The translations under genes and the position numbers were made by a program. The notes below the pieces were generated by a model. That model was not told the DNA's origin. It did no database searches and saw only the letters and a list, made by a program, of their open reading frames with translations. Of a stretch of 64,000 nt of DNA, positions 33,901 to 45,000 are shown piece by piece (position 1 is the stretch's first letter; every line of letters starts with the position of its first letter). The DNA is taken from NCBI GenBank assembly GCA_012932865.1, contig SAXG01000001.1, positions 795,693 through 859,692 on the forward strand, in the 5' to 3' direction. Origin of the DNA: Amylostereum areolatum (lineage: Eukaryota > Basidiomycota > Agaricomycetes > Russulales > Stereaceae).

Positions 33901-34193
33901 CGATCCCCCGGATGGTAATACCAGGGTAGGTTCAAACTTATCATTTCTTTCTGTTTCAAGGAACATACATCATCTAATCTTTCCTTCTTCCTCTATCGCA
34001 GTCGATATCATTCCACAAACGTGAGATTATGTGGTCCTAGTACTCTCTTCGGACGACTGATAACGGCTGTACTCTTCTAGCTCACCCGGACTCGACGATC
34101 GATCCTGTTAAGTTGAAGAAATGGGGAAAGAAACTCAAAGAATATTACGGCTGGTCAGAGGAAGACTTCCATCAGCGAGCCTCTGCCGTTTAA
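30931..34193 (+). CDS. Large basidiomycete protein with C-terminal HicA/YcfA-like domain
   Basis: The start MPPPKKLGAPPSKSRDLVP is at 30931, followed by ALVLRNGKHGARGTGELVATKK. A helical region follows: SAYLDDILDLKTPDYFYAGIS, AWKIIRDRLEILDNENLIDSE, DIVNVLVDVLQTKFSNLA, WTALKSSYKSFVDSIIIELC. Then come LDALGDLS-type helices, an acidic stretch, RKGNPFLKLLGALRGRMF, Lys-rich runs and Pro-rich linkers. The last domain, KWEHFLKVMREMGFEYDPS, GSSVRFDPPDGNTR, SISFHKPHPDSTIDPVKL, KKWGKKLKEYYGW, matches the small HicA/YcfA fold, with GSS where bacterial enzymes have GSH. Stop at 34191-34193. About 850 residues. I recall homologues annotated as 'ipa protein' in other mushrooms. The stretch between residues ~75 and ~110 seems shorter than homologues as I recall them. 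Function unknown. Confidence 0.8.
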
Positions 34194-34723
34194 GCTACCA
34201 ACCCTGCGAAAGAAGTGTTGTTGTATGTACTCGTGTTGTTTCGTGGGTTTCTTTCTCGTTGTAGCAGAAGTTTGTTTCCTGTCTTGTTTCCTCGCGTTCT
34301 ATATGTTTCGATATGTGCTACTTCCAGCCTTGTCAAGGACTTACTTCGTGCTTACCACTAGTGCATAACTTGCGGGTCATTAGCCGATGTCCATGTACTT
34401 GTATATGTAGTGCCACAGTGTCTTTGTTAGCAAGGTTTTTCTCGACTATGTAAAAAGGTTGTCGTAGTCATTCACCGGCATCTTCTATACCAACTCGAGC
34501 GAGGTATGTTGATATCACTGATCAGTAACCCAACAGTGTGGCGAATGCGTCCTGTGAAAGAATGAACGAGGTCAGAAGAAGACCTGATGCAAGGTATGAT
34601 AACTGGTCCTATTGGATGCTCTGCCACATCGCAAGCTTTCATACAACGGGATACCTGATCATCACCATGGCCAAGTATAGCCTGTCGAAAGAACGCAATA
34701 CGGCTTCGAATCATGATACATAC
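34194..34723. other. Convergent 3' flanks
   Basis: About 530 nt between the convergent stops at 34193 and 34724. AT-rich in parts; no gene seen. Confidence 0.6.
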
Positions 34724-35591
34724 TTATAAACGGTCATATTTTCCTTCCTCAACCGCTGCCATGAACCCTTCCACCCAACCTTGTGCGAGAGTGGAAGATT
34801 TGTCCTTCGCGATACGTCTATACGAGGCGCCGCCATCGCGAAGGGAGCTGTAAAGCATGCGCACCAGACCGTCCCGCTTCTCCTCGCAGAGGACGACAAC
34901 ACACACTGTGTCGTCACCACGGTTATCGGTGCTCCAATCTTCGACAGCACTTTCGTCACAATCCATTTCGCGCATCTTCTGCGCCCATTGAGCCTTGGTT
35001 ATGACCCCTCCCCCAATCATCTATGCGCGCGTAGATGAAGCTGAGTGTAGAGAACGAGGCGGTAAATTAGAGCAATTTCTCACCCTGAAGAACTGTGCAG
35101 GACTAGGCGACTTGGGTCTTTTCTCGATCTCAATGAGCACACTGAAAAACTCCATGAGTTGTTGCCATTCCACCACAAACGAGTATCACATACCAATGCG
35201 TTGACAGGCGGTTCGAAGGATGGTTGGCCAGGTCGAACGCAATCGGCCCGATTTGGTATATGAACGGTTTCCAGACCGTCAACCAGCGCGTCAGCTGATT
35301 GTTCAGATTCTCGCTCGCCGGGTTCAGGGACAGGTTAGCAAGCAGCGTCTCGTTCAGCTTGCAGCTAGCCTTGTGGTTCTTCCAAGCCGCCCTCTGACAC
35401 TCCTGAGAGCAATGTCGTACCATCCTGGGCAAAGAAATCGGGTGCATTTATATAGGCGTGCATAGCAGGTGAAGGAGAAAGTTGAAACTAACTCACTTGC
35501 ACGCGGAACATTTGCGAAGGCTGGCTTTACCGGCTGCTTTAGAGCAGTAGTTGCAGCAATCGCGAGGATCATCTTGAAGGTTGAGCGGCAT
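34724..35591 (-). CDS. MYND zinc-finger protein, copy 1
   Basis: The start MPLNLQDDPRDCCNYCSK is at 35591. The MYND finger spans an intron: CCNYCSKAAGKASLRKCSACK, then MVRHCSQECQRAAWKNHKASC. MYND domains bind proline-rich partners. The rest is LANLSLNPASENLNNQLTRWL, WKPFIYQIGPIAFDLANHP, CVLIEIEKRPKSPSPAQFFR and MIGGGVITKAQWAQKMREM, ending EEGKYDRL. About 235 residues. The order of blocks (finger, W-rich helix, VL.I.KRP..., acidic W-containing tail) is shared with the neighbour at 36043-36916, so the two are tandem paralogues. Such MYND-only genes are expanded in mushrooms; the function is unknown. Confidence 0.8.
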
Positions 35592-36042
35592 TGTGAGGAA
35601 GAAGTGAGCTGACACCTTATACTGGTTGCAGTGACGTGACGGTCGGGAGCAAGAACATGCATCTGGGCAAACACGAGGAGACACGAGGATCATCCATTAC
35701 GTGTTTGGGAACGGCATCGCCAAAGGTGGAAACTCGGGCATATACCAGTCTTTAACTTTCGCACTGTTTTGTAGTGATGTATAAAAGAGATCACCGAGGT
35801 AGGGACAACAGGCTTGCTAGATCGTGGTATTTTGGTCGTCGGGGATTCATTTCCTGTGCGCGTGCATAGCAGTATGCTGAAAGAATGCAGTCCGGCAGTC
35901 CTGACTGGCCAAAAAAGTCCAACAGTTCCAATTGGACGAGCGTACGTCCTGAGATTATATCGTCGGCCTGAGTGGTTGTACTCAGACAGGCATGCAATGC
36001 TATAGGCGACGATGAAACGTACCACGAAGATTCCTGGAAGGC
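35592..36042. other. Spacer between MYND paralogues
   Basis: 450 nt; no gene recognised. It would hold the promoter of copy 1. Confidence 0.6.
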
Positions 36043-36916
36043 TCAAAACGAGGCAGCGAATCCTTCGTCAATCATTTCCCTTAGGCCCCGTTCCCATCCT
36101 TGAATGACCATAGCTGCGTAAAGTTGGTCAGACTTCAGATTCGCTTTTTTGTCGTAAGAGCACTTCATCAAGCGGCAGAAGTCGCCATACACAATTGCCC
36201 ACCGCACAGCAGGAATTTTATTGGGCTCGTGTGCCCATGGGTCCTTGAACATCTCGATATCATCGTCCGTGAAATCGAGCGAAGGCATAATCTTGGCCCA
36301 CTCGTCGAGGGGATATACCTTGCCTGATGTCATCTGAGTGATGCCTGTAAGCTTGAGAGAAAGATGATGAACTGTCTGTCGACGCACTCTGAAGGTCAAG
36401 GCTCTATTGGCGGGATTTGGTCGCTTGTCGATATAAAGGACTATACTACGAGGATAACGCTTACTCGCGACGGGCACATGGAACCGAATGACTGACTTAC
36501 CAGCGATCCTTTATGATATCGTCCCCGTATTGTTCGACATCGAGGATAAACGGAGCCATGGCGAGGAACATCGGTCTCCAGTGGTCGATCCAGCGCCCTA
36601 TTGTCTTGGCTTGGGTCCTGTACTCGAGCTTGCCTTCGTCTGGCAATGCATCCAGCGAGTTCTTAATCCGCTTGCAGATAACCTTATGCCTCCTCCAATC
36701 GCCCTTCTGGCATTCCTTGGTGCAATAGTGAGCCAATCTGGCTAAAGTTTTGAGGAAAGGCGGGAGGTGATCAAATGGAGCATCGAAGACTTACCCGCAA
36801 GCTGAGCACTTTTTCAGCTTTACACCCCCTGGAGAATGCTGGCCGCAGCCGTCGCACAAATCCCGAGCGGAGGGTCCAAACAGGTTATGAAGGGGATCGA
36901 TCACTGGCGATGACAT
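36043..36916 (-). CDS. MYND zinc-finger protein, copy 2
   Basis: The start MSSPVIDPLHNLFGPSARD is at 36916. The finger is CDGCGQHSPGGVKLKKCSACG joined across an intron to LAHYCTKECQKGDWRRHKVIC. Then follow IKNSLDALPDEGKLEYRTQA, IGRWIDHWRPMFLAMAPFIL, RSIVLYIDKRPNPANRALTFR, KVYPLDEWAKIMPSLDFTDDD and IPAVRWAIVYGDFCRLMKCS, ending DEGFAASF at 36043. About 250 residues. It shares the block order and several residues (W..W.P....PF.LD; IVL.I.KRP) with copy 1 but is strongly diverged, so the duplication is old. It is divergent from GYP1 across a 280-nt promoter. Confidence 0.82.
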
Positions 36917-37196
36917 CGTCGGTCTGAACTTGGAGTTCAGGAGGTGGTGACAGCAGGAGGAGAAGGGGGACACCGCGCGTGTAATCATCAGCTACATTCA
37001 CGACGAGCTTGTATCTTCGTATCTCCGCGATACTGTGGTCGCACACGAATCAAAAGATGGTCCGATCATTGCTTGAAAAACGCAGGTCGAAGCGAAGATA
37101 GGAGGCAGACGATGACCATGATGGGGAGAAGACAGGGCGCTGCGGAGCTCCTGAGTATCATACATTCTGCCTTGGACTCGTGCACTCATCTGTGTG

Positions 37197-39204
37197 ATGA
37201 CCGCTCGTCCTCCGCCCGCTCGTCCCCACATAAATGCCCTCAATCCTGCTCATCTCTCTCACTCAATAGCAGAATGGGGCGAGGACGATGCGTGGGACAG
37301 TGCATCAGATTCAGAATCTCCCTCTAATGCAACTTCATGGTCGCGCTCCCCTCAGATTAGCCACACACGACCGGCTCCCACCTCAACCCCACCCAAGGCC
37401 GTGCCCAGGAGCCAGAATCCGTCGACATCCACCCTTGCCTTCTCCTACACCCATGTCACGGCTCCTAGCCCCAGCTCATACCCTCCCAAATCCGACACCG
37501 TGATCCCCTCTAAGAACGAGTGGACCATCGTTCGAAAATCAATCGGAGAAGACTCGAACGGCGATGCAAAGGGAGACGTAATCGAGCAAGTGCCCACGCG
37601 TGATGTTGACGAGGAGAACGATATGGTCCTTGGGGAGCTTGAGCCAGACTTTGTCGACATGCCGATCATTCCAAGGTCTCGAGTGGGTTTAGGAAAGGTA
37701 AAAGAAGATGCTGAGACCATCGTCAATGGTTAGTGATTCTTGCGGTACGGATCGTGGCATACTGAAACTGATACTCAGATCCCCTGCGTCTCATACGCCA
37801 TACGTCATCTCAGCACAATCTCTCCTCTCCTGGTCACTCCAGAACCTCTTCTCCCTCTGACATCCCATCCGAAAAACTACGTCGAGAGCGGTCTATCAGG
37901 ACGAACCGTCGCAACAAGTTCGATGACTGTCTGTCGCGTGAGGCAGTCGACATGGGTAGGTGTTTGTCTCCTCCAGTTGCCACTCTTTGCTCACGCATAT
38001 GTGAATCCGCGCAGCCGAACTTCGCAAGCTGGGCTGGTCTGGAATACCAAATAACTTGCGTCCAATAGCTTGGCAACTCTTGCTCGTGCGTCGCGTACGA
38101 TCATCTCACGTTCTCTGCCTGATATAGGCCATAACAGGGATATCTTCCCCTCCATGCGCCTCTACGTCAATCAACTTTGGAGCGCAAGAGGGGGGAATAC
38201 ACTTCCTTGGTAGAGCTTACCTTCGCCCGAGGTCGCGAAGGACTCGATCAGCAAATCTGGCACCAGATTGAGATTGACGTGCCGCGAACGCGACCCGGAG
38301 TGAGGCTATGGATGCATGCGTCTACTCAGCGGGTAGGTTTCTTCCGCCTTACGCATCGTTCAAGCCCCCTGAATGCGCCTACAGTGCTTAGAGCGGATCT
38401 TGTATGTCTGGGCGATACGACATCCGGCCAGTGGATACGTGCAGGGTATTAACGATCTCGCAACACCTTTCTTCCAGGTTTTTCTATCTGCGTACATCGG
38501 TACGTTGGCATCATCCAGCTGGTGGAGCCGTATTAACTCGTGTTGCAGAGTCAGATCCAGAAGAAACGGACCCGTCCATTCTGCCTGAGCCCGTACTGAA
38601 GGCTATCGAGGCGGATACTTTCTGGTGCCTGACTCGACTGCTTGACGGCATCCAAGATAATTACATCACTGCTCAGCCAGGGATCCATCGCAGTGTCAAG
38701 CGTATGGCGGAACTTGTGGCGCGAATCGACGTGCCGCTATACGAACACCTACAGGAGCAAAACGTCGAATTCATGCAGTTCGCATTCCGATGGATGAATT
38801 GTTTGCTTATGCGTGAAATAAGTGTCAGGAATACTATCCGGATGTGGGATACATATCTGGTTTGTCTTCCCGTACCTCCTCTCGTGTTTTATTATTCAGC
38901 AACTAATGCGACTTGCAGGCGGAGGGTACAGACGCGTTCTCACAGTTTCATCTGTACGTTTGCTCCGCATTTCTGGTTCGATGGAGTGAAAAACTTCGGA
39001 CCATGGACTTCCAGGTGAGAGCTCTACATGATGTATCCCTTTCAGCGTCAGCGTCTCATTCGCCTTGACCAGGGAATCATCATGTTCCTCCAGTCCTTAC
39101 CCACCCAGGAGTGGACGGACCATGAGATTGAACTCCTTCTCAGCCAAGCATTTGTCCTCAACAACACATGGGCGAACGCGCAAAGCCACTTTACGGGGAA
39201 ATGA
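37197..39204 (+). CDS. GYP1: TBC-domain Rab GTPase-activating protein (GYP1/TBC1D22)
   Basis: TBC proteins speed GTP hydrolysis by Rab GTPases; GYP1-type members act on Golgi Rabs such as Ypt1. The ATG is at 37197, and the N-terminal ~180 residues are Ser/Pro-rich and disordered. The TBC domain begins ELRKLGWSGIPNNLRPIAWQLL and continues ERKRGEYTSLVE and QIWHQIEIDVPRTRPG (IxxDxxR arginine finger). Next come LERILYVWAIRHPASGYVQGINDL (YxQ glutamine finger), FFQVFLSAYI, EADTFWCLTRLLDGIQDNY, FMQFAFRWMNCLLMREI and IRMWDTYL. It ends HEIELLLSQAFVLNNTW..FTGK at 39204. The clean frames, both catalytic fingers and the C-terminal sequence support TBC1D22/GYP1 strongly. Confidence 0.9.
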
Positions 39205-39392
39205 CATGTCAAGGTAGTCCATGCGCAAAGGTCATGGAGTCGCCCGGAGGCAGGAGGTTAGGCGAAGCACTGTATACTATTACGCACACATCTTGCAGAC
39301 TGTACTATCGTTATCAAGAAACAGAGGGACAAGTGTACTTACATCAAAAAGAACTAGAGGGAATCGCGTATGGTGAAAGTGCAAAGACGAGG

Positions 39393-41649
39393 TCACTCTG
39401 TCCTGCCTCGGACGAACTCAATCTCTCGGTCCATCGCGTTCTTCAGATCTTCTGCTGCTTCCGCCTTCCCAACGCGAAGTCGGTATGGCACTGAGTCGCC
39501 TGCTTCACTGTGACCGATAAACGAGACTGTGTTCTTCTGATGAGAGGGCTTCAGGCCGACGTATATCCGGAAGTTCTGATGGCCTGTGAGCAGTCTCTCG
39601 ATACCACCAAGAAAAGGTAGCGTACCAGGACGATTTTGCCAGTTGTGCCATTGCGAAGGAAAACGCGGCGTACACCATTAGTTTTGTGTTTCTTGAGACG
39701 GAGTACGCCTGCGACGTGATGATTAGCACATTTAAAAAAATACCGTCCGGGGGTCAGAAGTCTCACCGACGCCGAGCTCGCTCCAGTCTTGCTTGCCTTC
39801 TTTGTCCTTTGTGAGTTTATACACTTTCGCCTTGACTTCATGGGTAGTTTCCTCATCCTCTTCGCCCTGACCCTCCTTCTCAAACGCGGTGGGGGATAAT
39901 AGCTGCGGGCCCGCATCTGAATCCTGTGAGCCCTCCGTAGCTGGGGTGACACCTCGCGAGTCGCCGGTCGATGAAGGAGCACCGAAATCGATCTTGGGTG
40001 GCGGCGCACTGAAGTCGATTTTGGTGGCTGTTGAGGTGCCGAATGAAAACCCCACGGGTGGCGTCTTGGATCCCGGAGGAGAGGCTTCTCCCGATTTTGG
40101 TGAGACGCCGAAGCCGAAACCACTGCCGCTGCCGAAACTGAACGGGCTCTTGCCAGGGGAGCTCGAACTGGCCCCGAAAAACGAGGAAGTCGTACTCGAC
40201 TTTTCAGGAGTAGACGTGCCGAATGGACTGCCTTCACCGAAAGGTTTGGGCGCAGGAGAAGACCCGAAAGTAAACGCGCTCTTGGGCTTTTCCTTGTCTT
40301 TGTCAGGGTCGTCACGCGATTTTGCGTCGCCAGATATACTTCCGAAGAGGGTACTAGTACGTGCGGTCGGGAACCCTGAGCCGAAAGGCGTGGATGCGCT
40401 GGAAGAGATACCAAAGGGATTGCTGGGCTTGGAGGTGTCTGATGATGTAAACGAGAATGCATTGGTAGATGCAGTTGGGAGGGAGAAGGACGGTTTCAAA
40501 GAGTCTGACCCGGATGTTTCTGAAGAAGTAGAGCCACCAAAGAGAGTGGACGTGGCCGAAGGAGGTCCCGGCTTTGTATCTGAGCTCGGTGGGAACGTGA
40601 ATCCGGACGACTTGGTGTCAGTGACACCAAAAGACGGCGTGAAGCCGCCGCCAGGCTTGGTTGAGCTCGATGATGTCGCAGTCGAGGAGAACCCGGTAAA
40701 ACTAGCGGGAGGTGCTGGCATAGACGTCGGGGCTGGCGACGGTGCAGTTGACGACAAATTGACAGAAGAGGATGCAGCAGGTTTATTCGTCGCGGACACG
40801 CCGTTTGTACTGGATTGAGGACGCGAAGTCTTGCTATCGTACTCTTTCTGAACCGATATGCGAAGGTTCTTGTATTGATCCAGTAGGCTGGCGATATTTG
40901 AGAATGGATCCGACTCAACAGCTTTGGAAATAGCGGCGAGTAAAGATGTGTTCAATCCACGAAGTGACGAATAGTATTTCAACGCCACATCATCCAATCC
41001 AGAGGGAGGTGAATTCGGCGGTGGGGCGACAGAGGAGGATGGGGTAGCGGGTACCGAGGACGGATTCAGGAAGGAAGCGAAAGTCTTCGTGGCATTGGAA
41101 GCGGACGACGCTATGGAAGGGGCTGTAGATGAGGACAGAGGTTTCGAGTTCGAGGGGCCCAATGAAAAAGGCGTCGATGAAGGTGCTGCTGAAGACGGCT
41201 TGTTGGTGCTGGGAGATCCTGAGGGTGCAAATGAGAAGGGAGCGCCTGACGCTGATCCAAATCCAGAAAAGGCGCCAAGTTTGGATGGGGATGTCGGCTA
41301 CGCAAGCGTTTTTAGTTTGTAAGTCAGCATTGACCGTGGTCGGAACGCACCGCCGGGCTGCCGTTGAGTGAAGGGGCAGGAGACGGTGCGGGACTTTGTG
41401 AGACACGTTTTGGGAGAGCTTTTATTCTAGATTTAAAGGGTTTGCGAGAGATTCACGCGCGCAGGGAAGAAGAGGAAATACCTTCGTGTTGCAAGAGTTG
41501 CTTCATCTGCTACAGACAGACCAGTTGGTGCGGAGACCTCCTGCATGAGATTTGGTTACATCTTGTTCGAAAAGCGGAAGACAGAGACATACCTCGATCT
41601 CGTCGTCTGCGTCGTCTTTAGAGAGCTGTTTCTCGGCACCACGCTTCAT
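39393..41649 (-). CDS. NUP2: FG nucleoporin NUP2/NUP50-like with Ran-binding domain
   Basis: NUP2/NUP50 sits on the nuclear side of the pore and helps release cargo from importin-alpha via Ran. The N-terminal exon, MKRGAEKQLSKDDADDE at 41649, is the family's importin-alpha-binding start. A further short exon gives RIKALPKRVSQSPAPSPAPS. The long exon (from about 41280 to 39770) carries many FG, FSFG, TPFG and TLFG repeats and an internal helical piece, LDDVALKYYSSLRGLNTSLL. The C-terminal Ran-binding domain reads VKAKVYKLTKDKEGKQDWSEL, GVLRLKKHKTNGVRRVFLRN, NFRIYVGLKPS and VSFIGHSEAGDSVPYRLRV, ending FVRGRTE at 39393. About 640 residues. Its 3' end converges on GYP1 with a gap of only 188 nt. 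Confidence 0.88.
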
Positions 41650-42032
41650 GGCCAAGGAAGAAGGCGAACGCGTCGATGGCAAACACGGAGGTAGGGTGAA
41701 CGGTGGGGCACGTGTTTCTCGTGAGGATCTTTGCGCAACGTCTGTGGCACACGCTTGGCTTGGGGTATGTGGAGGATGATGCGCTGTAGGGTGCGTGAGG
41801 TTCTACGAACGGTGAGCAAAGCAGAACAAAAGTGAGAACGGCCCTTCTGCGAGGCCACTCAAACGAACGCCGGGCGAGACTTGGTGAGACTTGTATCTCC
41901 CAAAAGGAGAGATAGGTTCCCACGGTCACACGCCTTGTCGTGGTCTCTTCCGCTCAACAAGCTTCCTCTTTCGCACCGTTTCGTTCCCTACTACGTCTAT
42001 ACCATCGCCTATTCCCCTCGGTTCCCCCCTCC
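41650..42032. other. Divergent promoter NUP2 / MGA2
   Basis: 383 nt between divergent ATGs. An upstream in-frame ATG at 41940 would extend MGA2, but its product has no family features. Confidence 0.55.
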
Positions 42033-45000
42033 ATGTCCTCCTCTTCCGCGGCGGGCTCGGGCTCTCGCTCGCCTTCCCCAGCGACCCCGGCGACCCCGGT
42101 CTCCTCTGACTGTCTTGAAACCCCGTCTATTCAAACCGATATTGACCTCCCTGCCTGGTACACCTCTTTGTCTCCGGACCAATCTGTGATCGACTCCAAG
42201 ACATATTGGGAGCAGGGTGTCCAACGCTTAGTCGAGATTGTCAAGCCTGAAGATGAATGCATGCTTTCTCTCGAAGATCTCATACAAGATTCAGCCTACG
42301 ACGAGTAATACTTTCTCCTCGTTATGATCGACAGCAGCCCTCCTCACCCCCTCCCCTTCCCCAGCAGTTCATCCTCCTCCCACATGGCCTCTTCTCCCGT
42401 ACCAGCCCACGCACCCGTGGTTTTTCGCGTCCATCCACTTTCTGCCGCTGTCCCAATACCTCCTCAAAGCGATCTCCCCGCGACCATCACCCCAACAGGT
42501 TCTGCGGCTATCATCAAATCAGTAGTTACCCTAGCATCCCAGTCTCGTAAACGCACCGCGTCTCCACCTATCAATGTTGTCTATCCTCCCAAGGAGTCTT
42601 GTTCAAAGTGCGTGTCTTAGCACTTCTGCGATAAGACCTGACGTAATTCTCTCCACAGCCTGCAGGTCATTATACCCAGTATTCCTGAAGGTGGCACAAA
42701 GTCCCGTGTGGAAACCCAAGTCCGCGTTATCCGTCGATCTGGCACACGCAAGTTCCTCGTCAACACAGCCTTCACAGTATGATCGTGTTGGTTCGTGGAA
42801 GTGGCTAAAACTGCCACAAGGTACCGCTAACGAAAAGAAGGACGCGGAAGGAGGGCAAGATTGGTGTGCATCTATGATTTGGGGGCATATATCCGCGGTC
42901 TCACTCTCACAATAGATCCCCAACCCGAGGATATACTCCTTCTACGTGTTGAAGTCACATGCGCGTCTCCTCCTCACGCCCCAGTCCTTTGCTGCTCTAG
43001 TTGTCAGAATCGAGAGGTGTGTTTTTTCGATCAGTCAACCTTACAGAAATTAAGTTCCTATCTTAGGCCAAGCGCGCGGCAAGGAAAGTCGCGCAACGGG
43101 TTCGTCCCCAGCGCCCTGATTCCCCAGATTTGGGTGCTGCTGCTGAAGGGCAGAGTGAGGCAACGTCTAGTATTGTCCAGTTTAACTGTGCCGAGGTGCT
43201 CGACTTCTCCACAGGCTCGGTTGTCCTCCCCCTCCGTATCACCTGCTACTGTCGGCATCATCGCGAACGGGTTGGCTTCCATGTCCACTTCACCTATGTC
43301 GGACAATTCCGGTCGCGTCGTCGGCTCCGGTACAACTCGTCCTATCATGATTACAGACGACCACAAAAGTACTGGCGGTAGCAAGCAAGCCCTGGTGAGC
43401 GCCGACAATTCAGGGCATGCCCATGATTGGTCCAGCCACGGACAGGACAATGCTATGGCGAAGTCGATTTCAACAAAGCGCAAATTTTCGGAACCACTGG
43501 AGACGAGCAAGAAACGTGCGAGAGGTCCCCCAAGCTCACACGATTCCAGTGCTGCCGTGTCCCGCAAGAGCAGCTCTGGAAGTCTTGGATCATCGACTTC
43601 GGCGCTACCAACACGGCCGACAACACCGCCCCATTTCTTTGGTTCGGGCGCATCCCATTCCTTTGATATCACCGCGCCTTCACCGAGTGGGCTGGACAAT
43701 TTCGTTATCCAAAATGCCGAATCCTACTTGTCGTCACCCTCCGTGTCTGCAGCCATTGCATCACCAGTGTCGACCGACAACATGGTTATGGATAGCTTTG
43801 AAATGTCTTTCAACCAAATGCCTAGAAGAGATGATTCAACAACGGTACAAGGAGTCACGTCTCCGACCTTCCTTCCCACCACCCCTCCCTCCCCTTCCAA
43901 CATCCCTATACTTCAGAACCAAGCTTTGCCTACCCCCGCGCTCATCCCACCCATACCATTCATGTTCTTCCATTCCGACCCTCCACCCCCCTTATCGCTT
44001 CCGAAACCAGCAATTCATCGCCTTATCCCTTCCTCGGGTCCAACCCACGGCGGTATCGAGGTTACCGTGCTTGGTTCGAATTTCCATCCCTCCGTACAAC
44101 TCGATTGTGTCTTCGGCGATGTCGTTGCCAGCTCGACACAGCGATGGAGTGACAACACTCTGGTTTGCATCCTACCCCCGCGAGTGTGCTCGGGCGTAGT
44201 TGCGGTTTGGTTCGATGGCATCCAGAAGGACGATGATGGCACGCCTCCGTGTTTGTTTACGTATACCGACGAGTCAGACAGGGCACTGTGAGTTGAATGT
44301 CTTCTTCTGGGTTTCACATATCCTAACCTCAATTCAGGATGGAGCTCGCTTTACAAGTCGTGGGGTTGAAGATGACGGGCAAATTGGAGGACGCAAAAAG
44401 TGTAGCAATGCGGATCGTCGGACCTTCAAATAATGAACCTCAACCTGGTTCACAGTCGCAAAACATGACGCAGTTGGCCTCGAATTCTCTCGCTCTTGAC
44501 AATGCATCACTTCTTCGCCGCGTCAGACCCCGTGGCGAACTCGAGAAGATGGTCTTGGATACCCTCGCCCTGTTGGATATATCCGAGGGGATGTCCTCCA
44601 AAATCACACTCTCCCAAGCCATGTCCCACCAGACGACCAGTGGACAGACGCTTCTCCATCTAGCGTGCTTCCTGAAGTACCCGGCCTTAGCGGCGTTCCT
44701 AGCGCGGCATGAGACCGACCTCGACGCTCGGGATCGCAATGGATTCACCGCCTTGCATCTCGCTGGTGCGGTGGGCGCGCAGGATTGCGCGCGCGTCTTG
44801 TTGAACGCTGGCGCTGACACAGAAATTGTCAATGCTTCAGGCAAGACAGCCCAAGAGATCGCCTCATTCGATTTCGCATCGTTGGACCCCGGAAGACAAC
44901 GACGACGCATCTTCCACTAGCGAGGCCGACGAGGAGTCACGATGGGGTGATGCCGAAGAAGAATCGGACGAAGAGATCGTTATCCGACCTCGTCGAGGTG

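Noticed and set aside
39889..40818. 309-residue open frame on the plus strand, antisense to NUP2
   Set aside because: It is the exact antisense of the FG-repeat exon. Ser/Gly/Thr/Pro-biased codons leave the opposite strand open, and the product has no domain or splice signals.
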